Positions 1-7,652 of a DNA stretch of 21,048 bases are shown piece after piece. The DNA is taken from assembly GCA_934271085.1 (NCBI GenBank), contig CAKQQU010000027.1, positions 1 to 21,048 on the forward strand, given 5' to 3'. The position numbers and the translations under genes were made by a program. How positions within the stretch are numbered: the stretch's first letter is position 1; each line of letters starts with the position of its first letter. Below the pieces are notes generated by a model. That model ran no database searches, was not told the DNA's origin, and saw nothing but the letters and a program-made list of their open reading frames with translations. This DNA comes from an uncultured Bacillota bacterium. GTDB taxonomy: Bacteria > Bacillota > Dehalobacteriia > UBA4068.

Positions 1-524
1 ATCATGCCGTGAGGCGTAGAGCTGTCATAATAAATGCTGTCGCCGGCAGAAAGCACCTCGCTGTGCTTGCCTACCTGTACTTTTAACTGACCGCTGACGA
101 TAAGGTCAAATTCCTGGCCGCTGTGGGTGGTAAGATGGATAGGCCGGTTTTGCTGATCCTCGGAGTAGCTGTAGCGCACCCAGTAGGGCTCGGCTATCTT
201 ATTGCGGAACAGGGGAGCCAGATTGCTGATGAGGATGCCCGGTTCCTGAGCGGTTATCTGCCCGCAGCCCTTACGGGTTACGCAGTAGGAAGAAAGAGAG
301 GCGCTGTGTCCCTCCAGCAGATCCGTAATATCAACATCCAGGGCAAGTGAGCATTTATGGATAAATGTAAAAGGCAGATCTGATTTTCCCGATTCGTAGC
401 GCTCGTATTCGGCTATGGAAACTTCGGTTTTTTCCGCCATATATTCAATGCTGTAACCGGCTATCTCCCTCATAGCTTTGATGCGTCCGGCAACCTCTGC
501 CAGCATATTGTTGATATTGGACAT
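1..524 (-). CDS. XRE-family regulator with C-terminal cupin domain (partial, 3' end outside window)
   Basis: Reading the minus strand from the ATG at 524-522 gives 174 open codons that run off the left edge, so the C-terminus is missing. Residues about 10-67 form a helix-turn-helix of the XRE/Cro type (IKAMREIAGYSIEYMAEK, then a conserved YERYESGK stretch). Residues about 130-174 look like a cupin_2 fold (FDLIVSGQLKVQVG, then AGDSIYYDSSTPHGM). Proteins of this build bind operator DNA and sense a small ligand in the cupin barrel; the ligand here cannot be told. The start is supported by a GGAGGG ribosome binding site about eight bases upstream. The gene lies just behind a T-box leader (548-875), so its expression is probably coupled to tRNA charging. 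In related genomes such regulators often sit beside acyl-CoA synthetase or oxidoreductase genes; nothing in the window tests that. Confidence 0.88.
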   Translation of the reverse strand, partial: MSNINNMLAEVAGRIKAMREIAGYSIEYMAEKTEVSIAEYERYESGKSDLPFTFIHKCSLALDVDITDLLEGHSASLSSYCVTRKGCGQITAQEPGILISNLAPLFRNKIAEPYWVRYSYSEDQQNRPIHLTTHSGQEFDLIVSGQLKVQVGKHSEVLSAGDSIYYDSSTPHGM

Positions 525-547
525 TTTTTTACCCTCCGTTTAACTGA

Positions 548-875
548 TTTTTTTGTAAAAGAAAATCCGTCTCAAAGCAAATACTTTGAGACGGATAATG
601 ATCCGCGGTACCACTCAAATTGCGCTTTCGCGCCACCTCAAGGGCTCCAACAAGCCCGTCGCCTTAACGCAGCTTCACGGGGATCCCTACTTATCCTCCT
701 GCATATATCAGGGATACGTAAACTATTGGCGTATCGGCAGAAGGAATGTTCAGTTTCCCGGCTCGGAAGTGATGGGTACTTGAGAAACCCTGTTATCGGC
801 TTACACCAACCGCCGACTCTCTGCGCACAAAATTTCCCGACCGTCTTCGTCACAGCCTTTGACTATATTTGATTG
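548..875 (-). ncRNA. T-box riboswitch leader, probable isoleucine specificity
   Basis: The minus strand carries a full T-box leader between a consensus promoter and the XRE-cupin gene. Stem I contains the AGAGAG and GGTTGGTGTAAGCC elements. Its 3' arm reads ATCACTTCCGAGCC, which lines up with the specifier-A-UUCUU-GAGC arrangement of glyQS leaders and makes AUC (Ile) at 773-771 the specifier. The T-box core GAGTGGTACCGCGG lies at 616-603. The variable base of UGGN is U, which would pair with discriminator base A, as in tRNA-Ile. The antiterminator can be drawn: GAG pairs with CTC and GCGG with CCGT, around the UGGUACC bulge, using the sequence CCGTCTC (594-588). That same sequence forms the 5' arm of the terminator. 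The T-box call is firm; the amino acid is inferred by alignment from memory. Confidence 0.93.
561..596 (-). terminator. Intrinsic terminator of the T-box leader
   Basis: A perfect 13-bp stem (596-584 with 577-565, six-base loop) is followed on the minus strand by TTTCTTTT. Its 5' arm competes with the antiterminator described for the leader, so it is the regulated terminator of the riboswitch. Confidence 0.9.
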
Positions 876-881
876 TTAAAG

Positions 882-910
882 ATTTTAACACGCCTGCAGC
901 GGATTGTCAA
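882..910 (-). promoter_or_regulatory. Sigma-70-type promoter of the T-box/XRE-cupin unit
   Basis: On the minus strand the -35 box TTGACA (910-905) is separated by exactly 17 bases from the -10 box TAAAAT (887-882). Initiation would fall near 875, just before the 5' arm of stem I. The rest of the region up to the trmK start at 1035 is AT-rich; I could not find a convincing plus-strand promoter there. Confidence 0.8.
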
Positions 911-1034
911 TGGTAAAAAAAAATATTGCAGTTTTTGTCGTTTTTAATTATTTTTGAGGCGATTTTTCCGGTTCAGGGCAGGTAATGGAGGTAGAAGGTA
1001 GAAAATAATAGAGACAAAATTATATGGAGGATAA

Positions 1035-1751
1035 ATGACCTCATTTAAGTTTCCCCGGCGGCTGACTGCTGCTGCAAATATGGTATTGCCTGATGCGCCT
1101 GCCGCAGATATCGGCTCAGACCATATGCATCTGCCTGTTCATCTGATAAAACAGGGAATATGTCCATATGTCATAGCAACCGATAAAGCCGCTTCTCCGT
1201 GCATAAATGGTGCGGCTTATATAAGCAGTCTGGGGTTGGCAGATAAGATCGATATCCGCTGCGGTGACGGGCTTGCGGTATTAAAACCGGGGGAAGCCGC
1301 CACAATAATCATTACAGGCATGGGCGGCTGCCTGATAAAAAGCATTTTGGCGGCAACACCAGAAGTTGCTGCTTCCGGAAAAAGGCTGGTGCTTTCCCCC
1401 CAGAAAAACCCGGATGTCCTGAGGTATTTTTTGGCGGAGACAGGGTGGCGCATAGTCGAAGAAAAAATGGTTAAAGAAGACGGTATATGGTACCCTTTGA
1501 TAGCCGCTCAAAAGGGAATAATGAAGCTTAATGCCGCGGAGGCTGAATTCGGACCATGTTTGCTGGCCCGGGGGACGCCGGAATTCAGGCATTATCTGCA
1601 AGATAAAACAGATGTTTTATCCGCGCTCATCAGGCAGCTTACTGCTTTGGAAAGCACAGGCTGCAGCGACCGTATCCGGGATTTGCAGGCGGAGCGGTTA
1701 CGGATTTTAAATATTATGGAAAGGATTGCTTCAGACCAAACCAGAATTTAG
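1035..1751 (+). CDS. trmK: tRNA (adenine-22-N1)-methyltransferase TrmK family
   Basis: The 238-residue protein matches TrmK (YqfN, formerly DUF633), which uses S-adenosylmethionine to methylate N1 of A22 in bacterial tRNAs. It has a class I methyltransferase fold: motif I is ADIGSDHMHLP at residues 24-34, followed by ATD at 48-50, GDGL at 77-80 and ITGMGG at 93-98. SPQKN at 121-125 sits where the family has its catalytic-loop LQPxxN-like motif. The start has a GGAGG site seven bases upstream. The zinc-ribbon gene begins ten bases after the stop, so the two are probably co-transcribed. In many Bacillota trmK is followed by a Nif3/YqfO gene; here that gene is absent. Confidence 0.88.
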   Translation: MTSFKFPRRLTAAANMVLPDAPAADIGSDHMHLPVHLIKQGICPYVIATDKAASPCINGAAYISSLGLADKIDIRCGDGLAVLKPGEAATIIITGMGGCLIKSILAATPEVAASGKRLVLSPQKNPDVLRYFLAETGWRIVEEKMVKEDGIWYPLIAAQKGIMKLNAAEAEFGPCLLARGTPEFRHYLQDKTDVLSALIRQLTALESTGCSDRIRDLQAERLRILNIMERIASDQTRI

Positions 1752-1760
1752 GAGGATATC

Positions 1761-2492
1761 ATGCTGAAGGATTTGTTTGAACTGCAAAAGATCGAAGTTG
1801 CGGAAAGAGAGGCTCAGACCGCAGGTATAAAATCTGACGTTTATCAGCGGATGAAAAAGCTGAAAGCTGATTTTGACGCTAAAAAAGCCCGTTTTCTGCA
1901 GGCACAGGAGGATATTGATTCTCTGCAGGAACAGTTGGCTGCTTTTCCGGCGCAGCTCAAAGAAATTGAAGAGAAGATCGAAAAAGAGAATCAGGCCATA
2001 TATGACGGTTCTGTGGGCAATCTCAAAGAACTGAACGCAAGAGAGACCCAGGCTGCTTCCCTGACGGAAAAGCTCGGAGAGCTGCAGGCGCTGAATTCTC
2101 TTTATCTGGGCGAAAAGGAACAGAAAGAGCATGCTCAGGCAGAATTAAAGCTGGCTATGGCCAAGGACTATGCGGATTTCCGCAAGGCCAGCGCAGAATA
2201 TGAAAAGATAAAGGAATCCGGTGCGGTAAAACTGGTGGAGCTGGCCCGCCAAAAAGAAGAAATTACTGCTTCTTTAGATAGCGACGAGTTGGCCTGGTAT
2301 GCGCAGATCCGTCATAAATGCGACGGTACCCCTATAGCCAAGCTAAGCTCGGGGCAGGTCTGCGGCGGTTGTTTTACTATTGTTACGCCGGCTACTTACC
2401 GCCGCACTGTTAATGGACAAACTACCTGTTGCGAAAAATGCGGCAGGGTGCTTTTTGTAGAAGAAGATCAGGATACCCCAGACAAGGAATAA
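1761..2492 (+). CDS. Coiled-coil protein with C-terminal C4 zinc ribbon (zf-RING_7 type)
   Basis: Of 243 residues, about 1-175 are highly charged and heptad-like, predicting a long antiparallel coiled coil. The C-terminus carries a zinc ribbon with CGGC at 201-204 and CEKC at 224-227. This layout matches the zf-RING_7 family that includes Helicobacter HP0958/FlgZ and Chlamydia CT398. In those bacteria the proteins interact with RpoN or RNA and flagellar or secretion factors. The exact role in Bacillota is unsettled and I do not assign one. Its place after trmK is common in Bacillota genomes. The AGGAGG site eight bases before the ATG supports the start. Confidence 0.82.
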   Translation: MLKDLFELQKIEVAEREAQTAGIKSDVYQRMKKLKADFDAKKARFLQAQEDIDSLQEQLAAFPAQLKEIEEKIEKENQAIYDGSVGNLKELNARETQAASLTEKLGELQALNSLYLGEKEQKEHAQAELKLAMAKDYADFRKASAEYEKIKESGAVKLVELARQKEEITASLDSDELAWYAQIRHKCDGTPIAKLSSGQVCGGCFTIVTPATYRRTVNGQTTCCEKCGRVLFVEEDQDTPDKE

Positions 2493-2506
2493 GCTATTGG
2501 GGCGCA

Positions 2507-2534
2507 GGTAAAAGCGGAGCATACCGCTTTTGCC
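2507..2534 (+). terminator. Hairpin between the zinc-ribbon gene and rnpB, possible weak terminator
   Basis: An 11-bp stem (GGTAAAAGCGG with CCGCTTTTGCC, one G-U pair, six-base loop) starts 15 bases after the zinc-ribbon stop. No run of Ts follows it, so it may be a processing or stabilising element rather than a terminator. rnpB begins 22 bases later. Confidence 0.35.
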
Positions 2535-2555
2535 AATAATTAATAATGATAAAAA

Positions 2556-2899
2556 CCGAGTAAGCCGGATGGACGCATGCAATGGGCGAAAGCCCCTGCT
2601 TGAGGAAAGTCCGGGCTCCATAGGGCAGGATGCCGGCTAACGGCCGGTGAGGGCGACCTTAAGGATAGTGCCACAGAAATAAACCGCCCCGCATGCGGGG
2701 TAAGGGTGCAACGGTGCGGTAAGAGCGCACCAGCGGCCGGGAGACCGGCCGGCTAGGTAAACCCCATCCGGAGCAAGACCGTACAGAGGGGCAGGAGCGG
2801 CCCGCTCACACCCTCGCAGAGGTCGCGTGAGCCTGATGGCAACATCAGGCCAAGATAGATGTTCATCCAAGACAGAACCCGGCTTACAGACTTGCTCGG
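2556..2899 (+). ncRNA. rnpB: RNase P RNA, type A
   Basis: This is the catalytic RNA of RNase P, which removes the 5' leader from precursor tRNAs. The universally conserved GAGGAAAGTCCGGGCTCC lies at 2602-2619, followed by ATAGGGCAGGATGCC. GGGCGACCTTAAGG and AGTGCCACAGAAA mark the type-A core. The 3' conserved stretch ACAGAACCCGGCTTACAGA lies at 2872-2890. The ends were set by the P1 helix: CCGAGTAAG at 2556 pairs with CTTGCTCGG ending at 2899, with one wobble pair. The length of about 344 bases is normal for type A. No convincing terminator separates it from the protein gene 39 bases downstream. It lies between tRNA-modification genes. Confidence 0.96.
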
Positions 2900-2937
2900 T
2901 TTTAAATATTTGCAGTATAAATTTGTGGAGGTATATC

Positions 2938-3279
2938 ATGGAAGAATTGTTTGCAAAAATGGGCGAATACATCAAAATGGAAGATGAACTGCCTTTGCCG
3001 GAGTTTCAGGAATATTATCAGTCTGTTATCGATTATTTGATGAAGAATTATCAGGATATGGATACGGATCAGCTTATCAAGGCAAAGGGCATTACCATGA
3101 TAGTGGCCAATAATGCCAAGGCCCGGGCTGCCCGGAAGGACGCCAACCGCAAGAAATTCAGTAAAATGGGCGAGAAATGCGCCTTTTGGGAAGGCGCAAT
3201 CAAAATGCGTCTTGTCAAAGAAGGTATGAGCGAGCAGGATATCAATGCCAAAGTAGATGCCCTGTGGAATGAAGCATAA
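2938..3279 (+). CDS. Uncharacterised 113-residue protein, coupled to trmB
   Basis: I do not recognise this family. The frame is open farther upstream, but an earlier start would lie inside rnpB. The ATG at 2938 has a GGAGG site seven bases before it and is the credible start. The product looks soluble and mostly helical, without a signal peptide or membrane segment. It has an acidic N-terminal third (MEELFAKMGEYIKMEDELP), a strongly basic middle near residues 58-78 (KARAARKDANRKKFSK) and an acidic tail (DALWNEA). It contains a single cysteine, in EKCAFWEG. The stop overlaps the trmB start (TAATG), so the two are translationally coupled. A basic patch beside rnpB and trmB makes an RNA-related role conceivable, but that is only inference from position. 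Confidence 0.8.
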   Translation: MEELFAKMGEYIKMEDELPLPEFQEYYQSVIDYLMKNYQDMDTDQLIKAKGITMIVANNAKARAARKDANRKKFSKMGEKCAFWEGAIKMRLVKEGMSEQDINAKVDALWNEA

Positions 3280-3911
3280 TGAGGCTGAGACATATACCCG
3301 GCGCCGCCGAAGCGGTTGCGGCCAGTCCGTTTGTGCTGGATGAAAAGGAAGGCCAGGAACATAGGGGGCATTGGCGGGAGCTTTTTGGCAATGACGCCCC
3401 TTTGCATCTGGAAATAGGCATGGGACGGGGAATGTTTATCCTGGCCCAGGCTGCGGCTAATCCGGATATTGATTTTATCGGTCTGGAATTGCGGGAAGAA
3501 ATGATAATGGAGGCGCTGGAACGGGTGGAGGATATACCCGTTAATTTGCGTTTTCTGTGGGTCAATGCCGGGGTTTTGCCTGAGCTTTTTGCTCCCGGTG
3601 AGGTAGACCGCATATATCTCAACTTTCCCGATCCATGGCCCAAAAGCCGTCATGCCAAGCGCCGTCTTACCGCAGAATCATTTTTGCAGCAGTACGCAGC
3701 TATCCTTTCTGCCGATGGCATATTGCGTTTTAAAACCGATAATGCCGATCTTTTTCATTGGTCCAGAAACAGCTTTTCAGAAAATGACTGGGAGGAATTA
3801 TCCTGTACTTTTGATCAACCCCGGGAAGAGGCAGGTATTATCAGCGAATACGAAACAAGGTACCGCCGTAAGGGAATACCTATCTGCTGCGGTCAATGGA
3901 GGAAAAAATGA
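3279..3911 (+). CDS. trmB: tRNA (guanine-46-N7)-methyltransferase
   Basis: TrmB methylates N7 of G46 in the variable loop of tRNAs using S-adenosylmethionine. The 210-residue product has the SAM motif EIGMGRG at residues 45-51 and the family signature NFPDPWPKSRHAKRRL at 115-130. FKTDN lies near 153-157 and SEYETRY near the C-terminus, both expected parts of the active site. Its ATG overlaps the stop of the preceding gene by one base, and its TGA overlaps the thrC ATG (ATGA), so translation runs through three genes. Length and motifs are normal for the family. Confidence 0.95.
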   Translation: MRLRHIPGAAEAVAASPFVLDEKEGQEHRGHWRELFGNDAPLHLEIGMGRGMFILAQAAANPDIDFIGLELREEMIMEALERVEDIPVNLRFLWVNAGVLPELFAPGEVDRIYLNFPDPWPKSRHAKRRLTAESFLQQYAAILSADGILRFKTDNADLFHWSRNSFSENDWEELSCTFDQPREEAGIISEYETRYRRKGIPICCGQWRKK

Positions 3912-5392
3912 AATATATCAGCACCAGAGGCAATGCCCAGAGTGTGTCTGCGTCTTCAGCAATAGTCAGGGGTATTGCTGAAGACGGCGGGCTTTATGTG
4001 CCGGCTTCCATTCCTGTCTGGTTTCCGCAGGATCTGGCCGAGCTAAGCTATCAGGATATAGCAAAAGAAATATTTTCCCAGTATCTTACTGATTTCAGCA
4101 AAAATGAGATCAGCCGGATAATTGATACTGCATATAGCGGGGAGGCTTTTCCTGACGGCCCGGTGGCAGCAACTTATCTGGGAGATACGCAAGTGCTTGA
4201 GCTGTGGCACGGTCCTACTTCGGCTTTTAAAGATATGGCTTTGCAGGTTTTGCCTCATCTGCTGGTAGCTGCCTTGGGTAAAACCGGGGCGGATAAAGAG
4301 ATAGTCATTCTGGTAGCTACCTCCGGGGATACCGGCAAAGCTGCCCTGGAAGGTTTCTGCGATGTTCCCCATACGCGCATCATCGTTTTTTATCCCAAGG
4401 AGGGAGTCAGCGCTATCCAGGAACTGCAGATGAATACCACCGGCGGTAAAAACACCAGGGTAATCGGTATTAAGGGCAATTTTGACGATTGCCAAAACGG
4501 GGTCAAAGATATTTTCGGCAACAGCAAACTGGCATCTGATATGGCTGCCAAAGGCTTCTATTTTTCTTCTGCCAATTCGATAAACTGGGGCAGGCTGTTG
4601 CCGCAGATCGTTTATTATTTTTATGGTTATGCCGATTTGGTGCGTAAAGGCCGCATCAGGATGGGGGATCTTATTGATATTGCCGTACCCACAGGAAATT
4701 TCGGCAATATCCTGGCAGGCTGGTACGCTATGCGCATGGGGTTGCCGGTAAACAGGTTTTATTGTGCATCCAACCGCAATAATGTGTTAACTGACGCTTT
4801 GGAAAAGAATATCTACGACCGCTGCCGTCCTTTTTATAAAACCGCCAGCCCTTCCATGGATATTCTGATATCCAGCAATTTCGAACGTTTTGTCTTTGAT
4901 ATCAGCGGCAATAACAGTGAAGTAACCTCCCGGCTTTTCCGTGAGCTGCGGGAAAAGGGCAGATTCGATATGCCCCTTGCCTATCGGGAAGGAATAGGGG
5001 ATAAGATGCGGGGAGGCTATGCGGAAGAAGCCGACTGTTTTGCTGCCATCAGAGATGTTTTCGATCAATACCACTATGTAATGGATCCCCACACCGCAGT
5101 GGGTTATCAGGTGGCCCGATCCCTTAGGGGCGACGCTCCCTCCTGTCCGCTGCTGCTGGTATCAACAGCCAGCCCATATAAATTTCCCGAGGCAGTGTTA
5201 AGCGCTTTGCAGGCCAGGCCTGAAAATGCTGAAGAAATGGAATTGTCAAAGGCGCTTTGCCGTCTTAGCGGCATGCCTGTTCCCCAAAAACTGGCTGAAC
5301 TGAGCGAGCTGCCTGTTCGCCACCATCTGGTTTGCGATAAAGAAGATATGGAGCGGGCGATCAGGACGGATTTAGGGCTTGATGGTCAGTAA
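3908..5392 (+). CDS. thrC: Threonine synthase
   Basis: ThrC converts O-phosphohomoserine to threonine with pyridoxal phosphate, the last step of threonine synthesis. The 494-residue protein starts MKYISTRGNAQ, the usual opening of the longer threonine synthases. The ATG at 3908 was preferred to the in-frame one at 3896 because GGAGG at 3898-3902 lies five bases before it. The PLP lysine is K108 in GPTSAFKDMALQ; VATSGDTGKAA and VPTGNFGN provide phosphate and cofactor contacts. The gene overlaps the end of trmB, which places amino acid synthesis in a tRNA-modification operon. No leader peptide or T-box precedes it. Confidence 0.96.
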   Translation: MKYISTRGNAQSVSASSAIVRGIAEDGGLYVPASIPVWFPQDLAELSYQDIAKEIFSQYLTDFSKNEISRIIDTAYSGEAFPDGPVAATYLGDTQVLELWHGPTSAFKDMALQVLPHLLVAALGKTGADKEIVILVATSGDTGKAALEGFCDVPHTRIIVFYPKEGVSAIQELQMNTTGGKNTRVIGIKGNFDDCQNGVKDIFGNSKLASDMAAKGFYFSSANSINWGRLLPQIVYYFYGYADLVRKGRIRMGDLIDIAVPTGNFGNILAGWYAMRMGLPVNRFYCASNRNNVLTDALEKNIYDRCRPFYKTASPSMDILISSNFERFVFDISGNNSEVTSRLFRELREKGRFDMPLAYREGIGDKMRGGYAEEADCFAAIRDVFDQYHYVMDPHTAVGYQVARSLRGDAPSCPLLLVSTASPYKFPEAVLSALQARPENAEEMELSKALCRLSGMPVPQKLAELSELPVRHHLVCDKEDMERAIRTDLGLDGQ

Positions 5393-5408
5393 ATATTTGG
5401 CGCAAGAT

Positions 5409-5445
5409 AAAGCACCTGGAATGCCAAGGCATAACAGGTGCTTTT
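5409..5445 (+). terminator. Intrinsic terminator after thrC
   Basis: The 10-bp stem AAAGCACCTG/CAGGTGCTTT encloses a second stem, ATGCC/GGCAT, and ends in a short T run (TTTT). It begins 16 bases after the thrC stop and ends 21 bases before the next ATG. Some read-through into the following gene is likely because I see no good promoter in the remaining gap. Confidence 0.72.
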
Positions 5446-5466
5446 GGGTAAATAAAGGAGTTTATT

Positions 5467-6153
5467 ATGAAAGATAAAATGGATAACCAAAAGCGTTCCC
5501 GTAAAAGAAAACTGAGGAATATTTTAATAATTGTTTGCGCCCTGATAGTAGCAGCCGTGCTTTTTATGGACGCCCTGACCTTGGCCTGCGGTAAAAGGAT
5601 AGTTGAGGCGGCTGATCTGGATGACGGCTATGACTGCATACTGATCCTGGGCGCCGGGGTTCGCGATGACGGCAGTCCCACCTTGATGCTGGCTGACCGT
5701 CTGGATCAGGGGCTTGCCCTTTATCAGCAGGGAGCTGCGCCCAAGATCATCGTCAGCGGCGATCATGGCAGCAGCGGTTATGACGAGGTCAATACCATGA
5801 AAGCTTATCTGGTGGAGCGGGGCATACCCTCGGAGGATGTATTTATGGATCATGCCGGATTCTCTACCTATGATAGCCTTTACCGGGCCCGGGATATCTT
5901 TCAGGCACAAAAGCTGATTATAGTTACCCAGAAATATCATCTGTACCGGGCTTTGTATATCGCTGACAGATTAGACCTGGATACGGTGGGCGTTGCTGCC
6001 GATACCCAGCGCTACAGAGGTCAGTTTTATAGGGATATGCGGGAGATAGCCGCCCGCTGCAAGGATGTTCTGCAGTGCGTCTTTATGCCTGAGCCTGCCC
6101 TGCTGGGTGAGGTGATACCTGTTTTCGGCAATGGTGATGCGACCAATGATTAA
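5467..6153 (+). CDS. SanA/YdcF-like DUF218 membrane-anchored protein
   Basis: The 228-residue protein has a basic N-terminus and one membrane segment at about residues 18-36. A DUF218 domain follows, with LILGAGVRDDGSPT at 60-73, IVSGDH at 95-100, a DHAGFSTYDSLYRA block at 128-141 and TQKYHLYRAL at 154-163. SanA-type members sit in the inner membrane facing outward and are linked to envelope integrity and vancomycin tolerance. Their biochemical activity is not settled. AAGGAG six bases before the ATG at 5467 supports this start; a second Met four codons on is possible. It is followed closely by an O-antigen-ligase-like gene, so an envelope polysaccharide role fits but is inferred. Confidence 0.85.
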   Translation: MKDKMDNQKRSRKRKLRNILIIVCALIVAAVLFMDALTLACGKRIVEAADLDDGYDCILILGAGVRDDGSPTLMLADRLDQGLALYQQGAAPKIIVSGDHGSSGYDEVNTMKAYLVERGIPSEDVFMDHAGFSTYDSLYRARDIFQAQKLIIVTQKYHLYRALYIADRLDLDTVGVAADTQRYRGQFYRDMREIAARCKDVLQCVFMPEPALLGEVIPVFGNGDATND

Positions 6154-6186
6154 TTGCCGGCACGCAGATTTTTAATGAGAGCGCGT

Positions 6187-7533
6187 ATGAAAGAAAAGCT
6201 GGCCGAACTGCATATTCAGTGGATCAACAAAGAAAACAGGCCCAGTATTATAACCGGCGTTTATCTGGTTATTATGCTGGGTATTTTCCCTTTGTTTGCA
6301 GGCAGCCGGGGTTATGTAAATATTACAGGCAGCAAATACGTCTTTTTTATGGCTGTTTCCGGTGTTTACCTGCTGGCATTGCTGATCTGCTCCCTGGGCA
6401 GGCTGCGCCGGGGCGAGCTTCCCCGGTTTTCCCTGCGCTTGCATTGGCCCCAGCTTTTGCTGTTGATATATGGTCTGCTGTCTTTGATTTCGGCCCTGAT
6501 GTCGCCTTATCAGGATACGGTCTGGCTCGGCTGCGGGCGCTATGAAGGTATGCTTACTTTGGCCATGTATCTGGCGGTTTTTTTTGCTGTTGCTGCTTTT
6601 GGCAGATTCAGGCCTTTGTACTTATATTTGCTTTCCCTGGTATTGCTGATCAACGATATACTGGCTGTTTGGCAGCTGGCTGGCGACAACCCTCTGGGAC
6701 TTTATCCAGGCAGCTATGATTATTTTGGCGGTGGGGCGGCTTACAGCGGACAGTTTTTGGGCACTATCGGCAATGTGGGTCTGCTTGCCGCCTTATATTG
6801 CCTGGCTGTTCCCGCTTTTATCTGTTATTTTTGCCGCAATCACAGGCACGACCGCTTTTCCTGGTGGCTGCTGGCAGTTGCTGTATTCAGCATATATGTG
6901 CTGCTGCGCAGCGGGGTGGCGGCGGGAATATTGGGATTGCTGGCTGCCCTGGCCCTGCTGCCCTTTTTGTTGCCGACAAGCAGACGCAGCCGCTGGCTGT
7001 ATTTATTGCTTTTGCTGATACTGTTAGGGGCAGGCCTGTTCTTTGTGAAAAATTATACAGGTGCTAATACTGCTTTGCAGGATGCCTGTGCCGTCCTTAA
7101 TGGGGAAGCTGATGATGAAACGGGCTCCGGCAGGGTGGGTATTTGGCGGCGCACCTGGCCGCTGCTGCTGGAAAGGCCGCTTTTGGGAGGTGGGCCGGAT
7201 ACCCTTAAGGAGCGGCTTGATATGGTTTTTGTAACCCAGGACGAGGATTCGCCTATTGTGCGGCGGACCAGAGTAGATAATACTCATAATGAGTACCTGA
7301 GCATTGCCGTCAATACCGGTCTGCCTTCTCTGGCTTTTTATCTGGCTGCTTTGATTTTGACAGCCGTATACTGCCGCAAATACCACAGATCCGGGGCTGT
7401 GGCTGTTTTAGCTGTTGGTATGACCGCCTATTGTGTGCAGATTTTCTTCAGTTTCAGCCTTTGCCTGGTAGCGCCGCTGTTCTGGATATTCTGGGGTATG
7501 CTGCTGGCTGAAATAAAGCACGCCGGAGAATAA
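6187..7533 (+). CDS. O-antigen ligase/polymerase-like (Wzy_C/RfaL family) membrane protein
   Basis: About 448 residues with ten or more hydrophobic segments. The large loop typical of Wzy_C proteins contains GSGRVGIWRRTWPLLLERP, LLGGGPDTLKERL and then RVDNTHNEYLSIAVNTGLPS. The D-x-x-HNE-Y signature and the upstream R are the usual landmarks of O-antigen ligases and related glycopolymer ligases. The enzyme would join or polymerise undecaprenyl-linked glycans outside the membrane; the acceptor is unknown. The start is uncertain. The frame opens at a TTG at 6154 directly after the preceding stop, with ATGs at 6175 and 6187; I chose 6187 because GAGAG lies five bases before it. It probably shares an operon with the upstream DUF218 gene. 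Confidence 0.82.
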   Translation: MKEKLAELHIQWINKENRPSIITGVYLVIMLGIFPLFAGSRGYVNITGSKYVFFMAVSGVYLLALLICSLGRLRRGELPRFSLRLHWPQLLLLIYGLLSLISALMSPYQDTVWLGCGRYEGMLTLAMYLAVFFAVAAFGRFRPLYLYLLSLVLLINDILAVWQLAGDNPLGLYPGSYDYFGGGAAYSGQFLGTIGNVGLLAALYCLAVPAFICYFCRNHRHDRFSWWLLAVAVFSIYVLLRSGVAAGILGLLAALALLPFLLPTSRRSRWLYLLLLLILLGAGLFFVKNYTGANTALQDACAVLNGEADDETGSGRVGIWRRTWPLLLERPLLGGGPDTLKERLDMVFVTQDEDSPIVRRTRVDNTHNEYLSIAVNTGLPSLAFYLAALILTAVYCRKYHRSGAVAVLAVGMTAYCVQIFFSFSLCLVAPLFWIFWGMLLAEIKHAGE

Positions 7534-7593
7534 AAATTTTTTAATATAAGTTAATTGCGTTTAGCTGTTGTATAGGGGGTATCTGCCAAAATA

Positions 7594-7625
7594 AAATACC
7601 GGTCATCATCTGATGACCGGTATTT
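7594..7625. terminator. Shared bidirectional terminator of convergent genes
   Basis: A perfect 15-bp inverted repeat (AAATACCGGTCATCA / TGATGACCGGTATTT, two-base spacer) lies between the plus-strand ligase-like gene and minus-strand pspC. The T-rich flank is better on the minus strand (TTTTATTTT), so it should work best for pspC. Confidence 0.8.
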
Positions 7626-7652
7626 GCATAATTGTGTAATTATTTGGCGGTA

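Noticed and set aside
586..853. Short open frames on both strands in the region before the XRE-cupin gene
   Set aside because: They fall inside the T-box leader and are explained by its structured RNA.
2827..2937. Upstream extension of the 113-residue protein
   Set aside because: It would translate the 3' part of rnpB; the internal ATG at 2938 has a proper GGAGG site.
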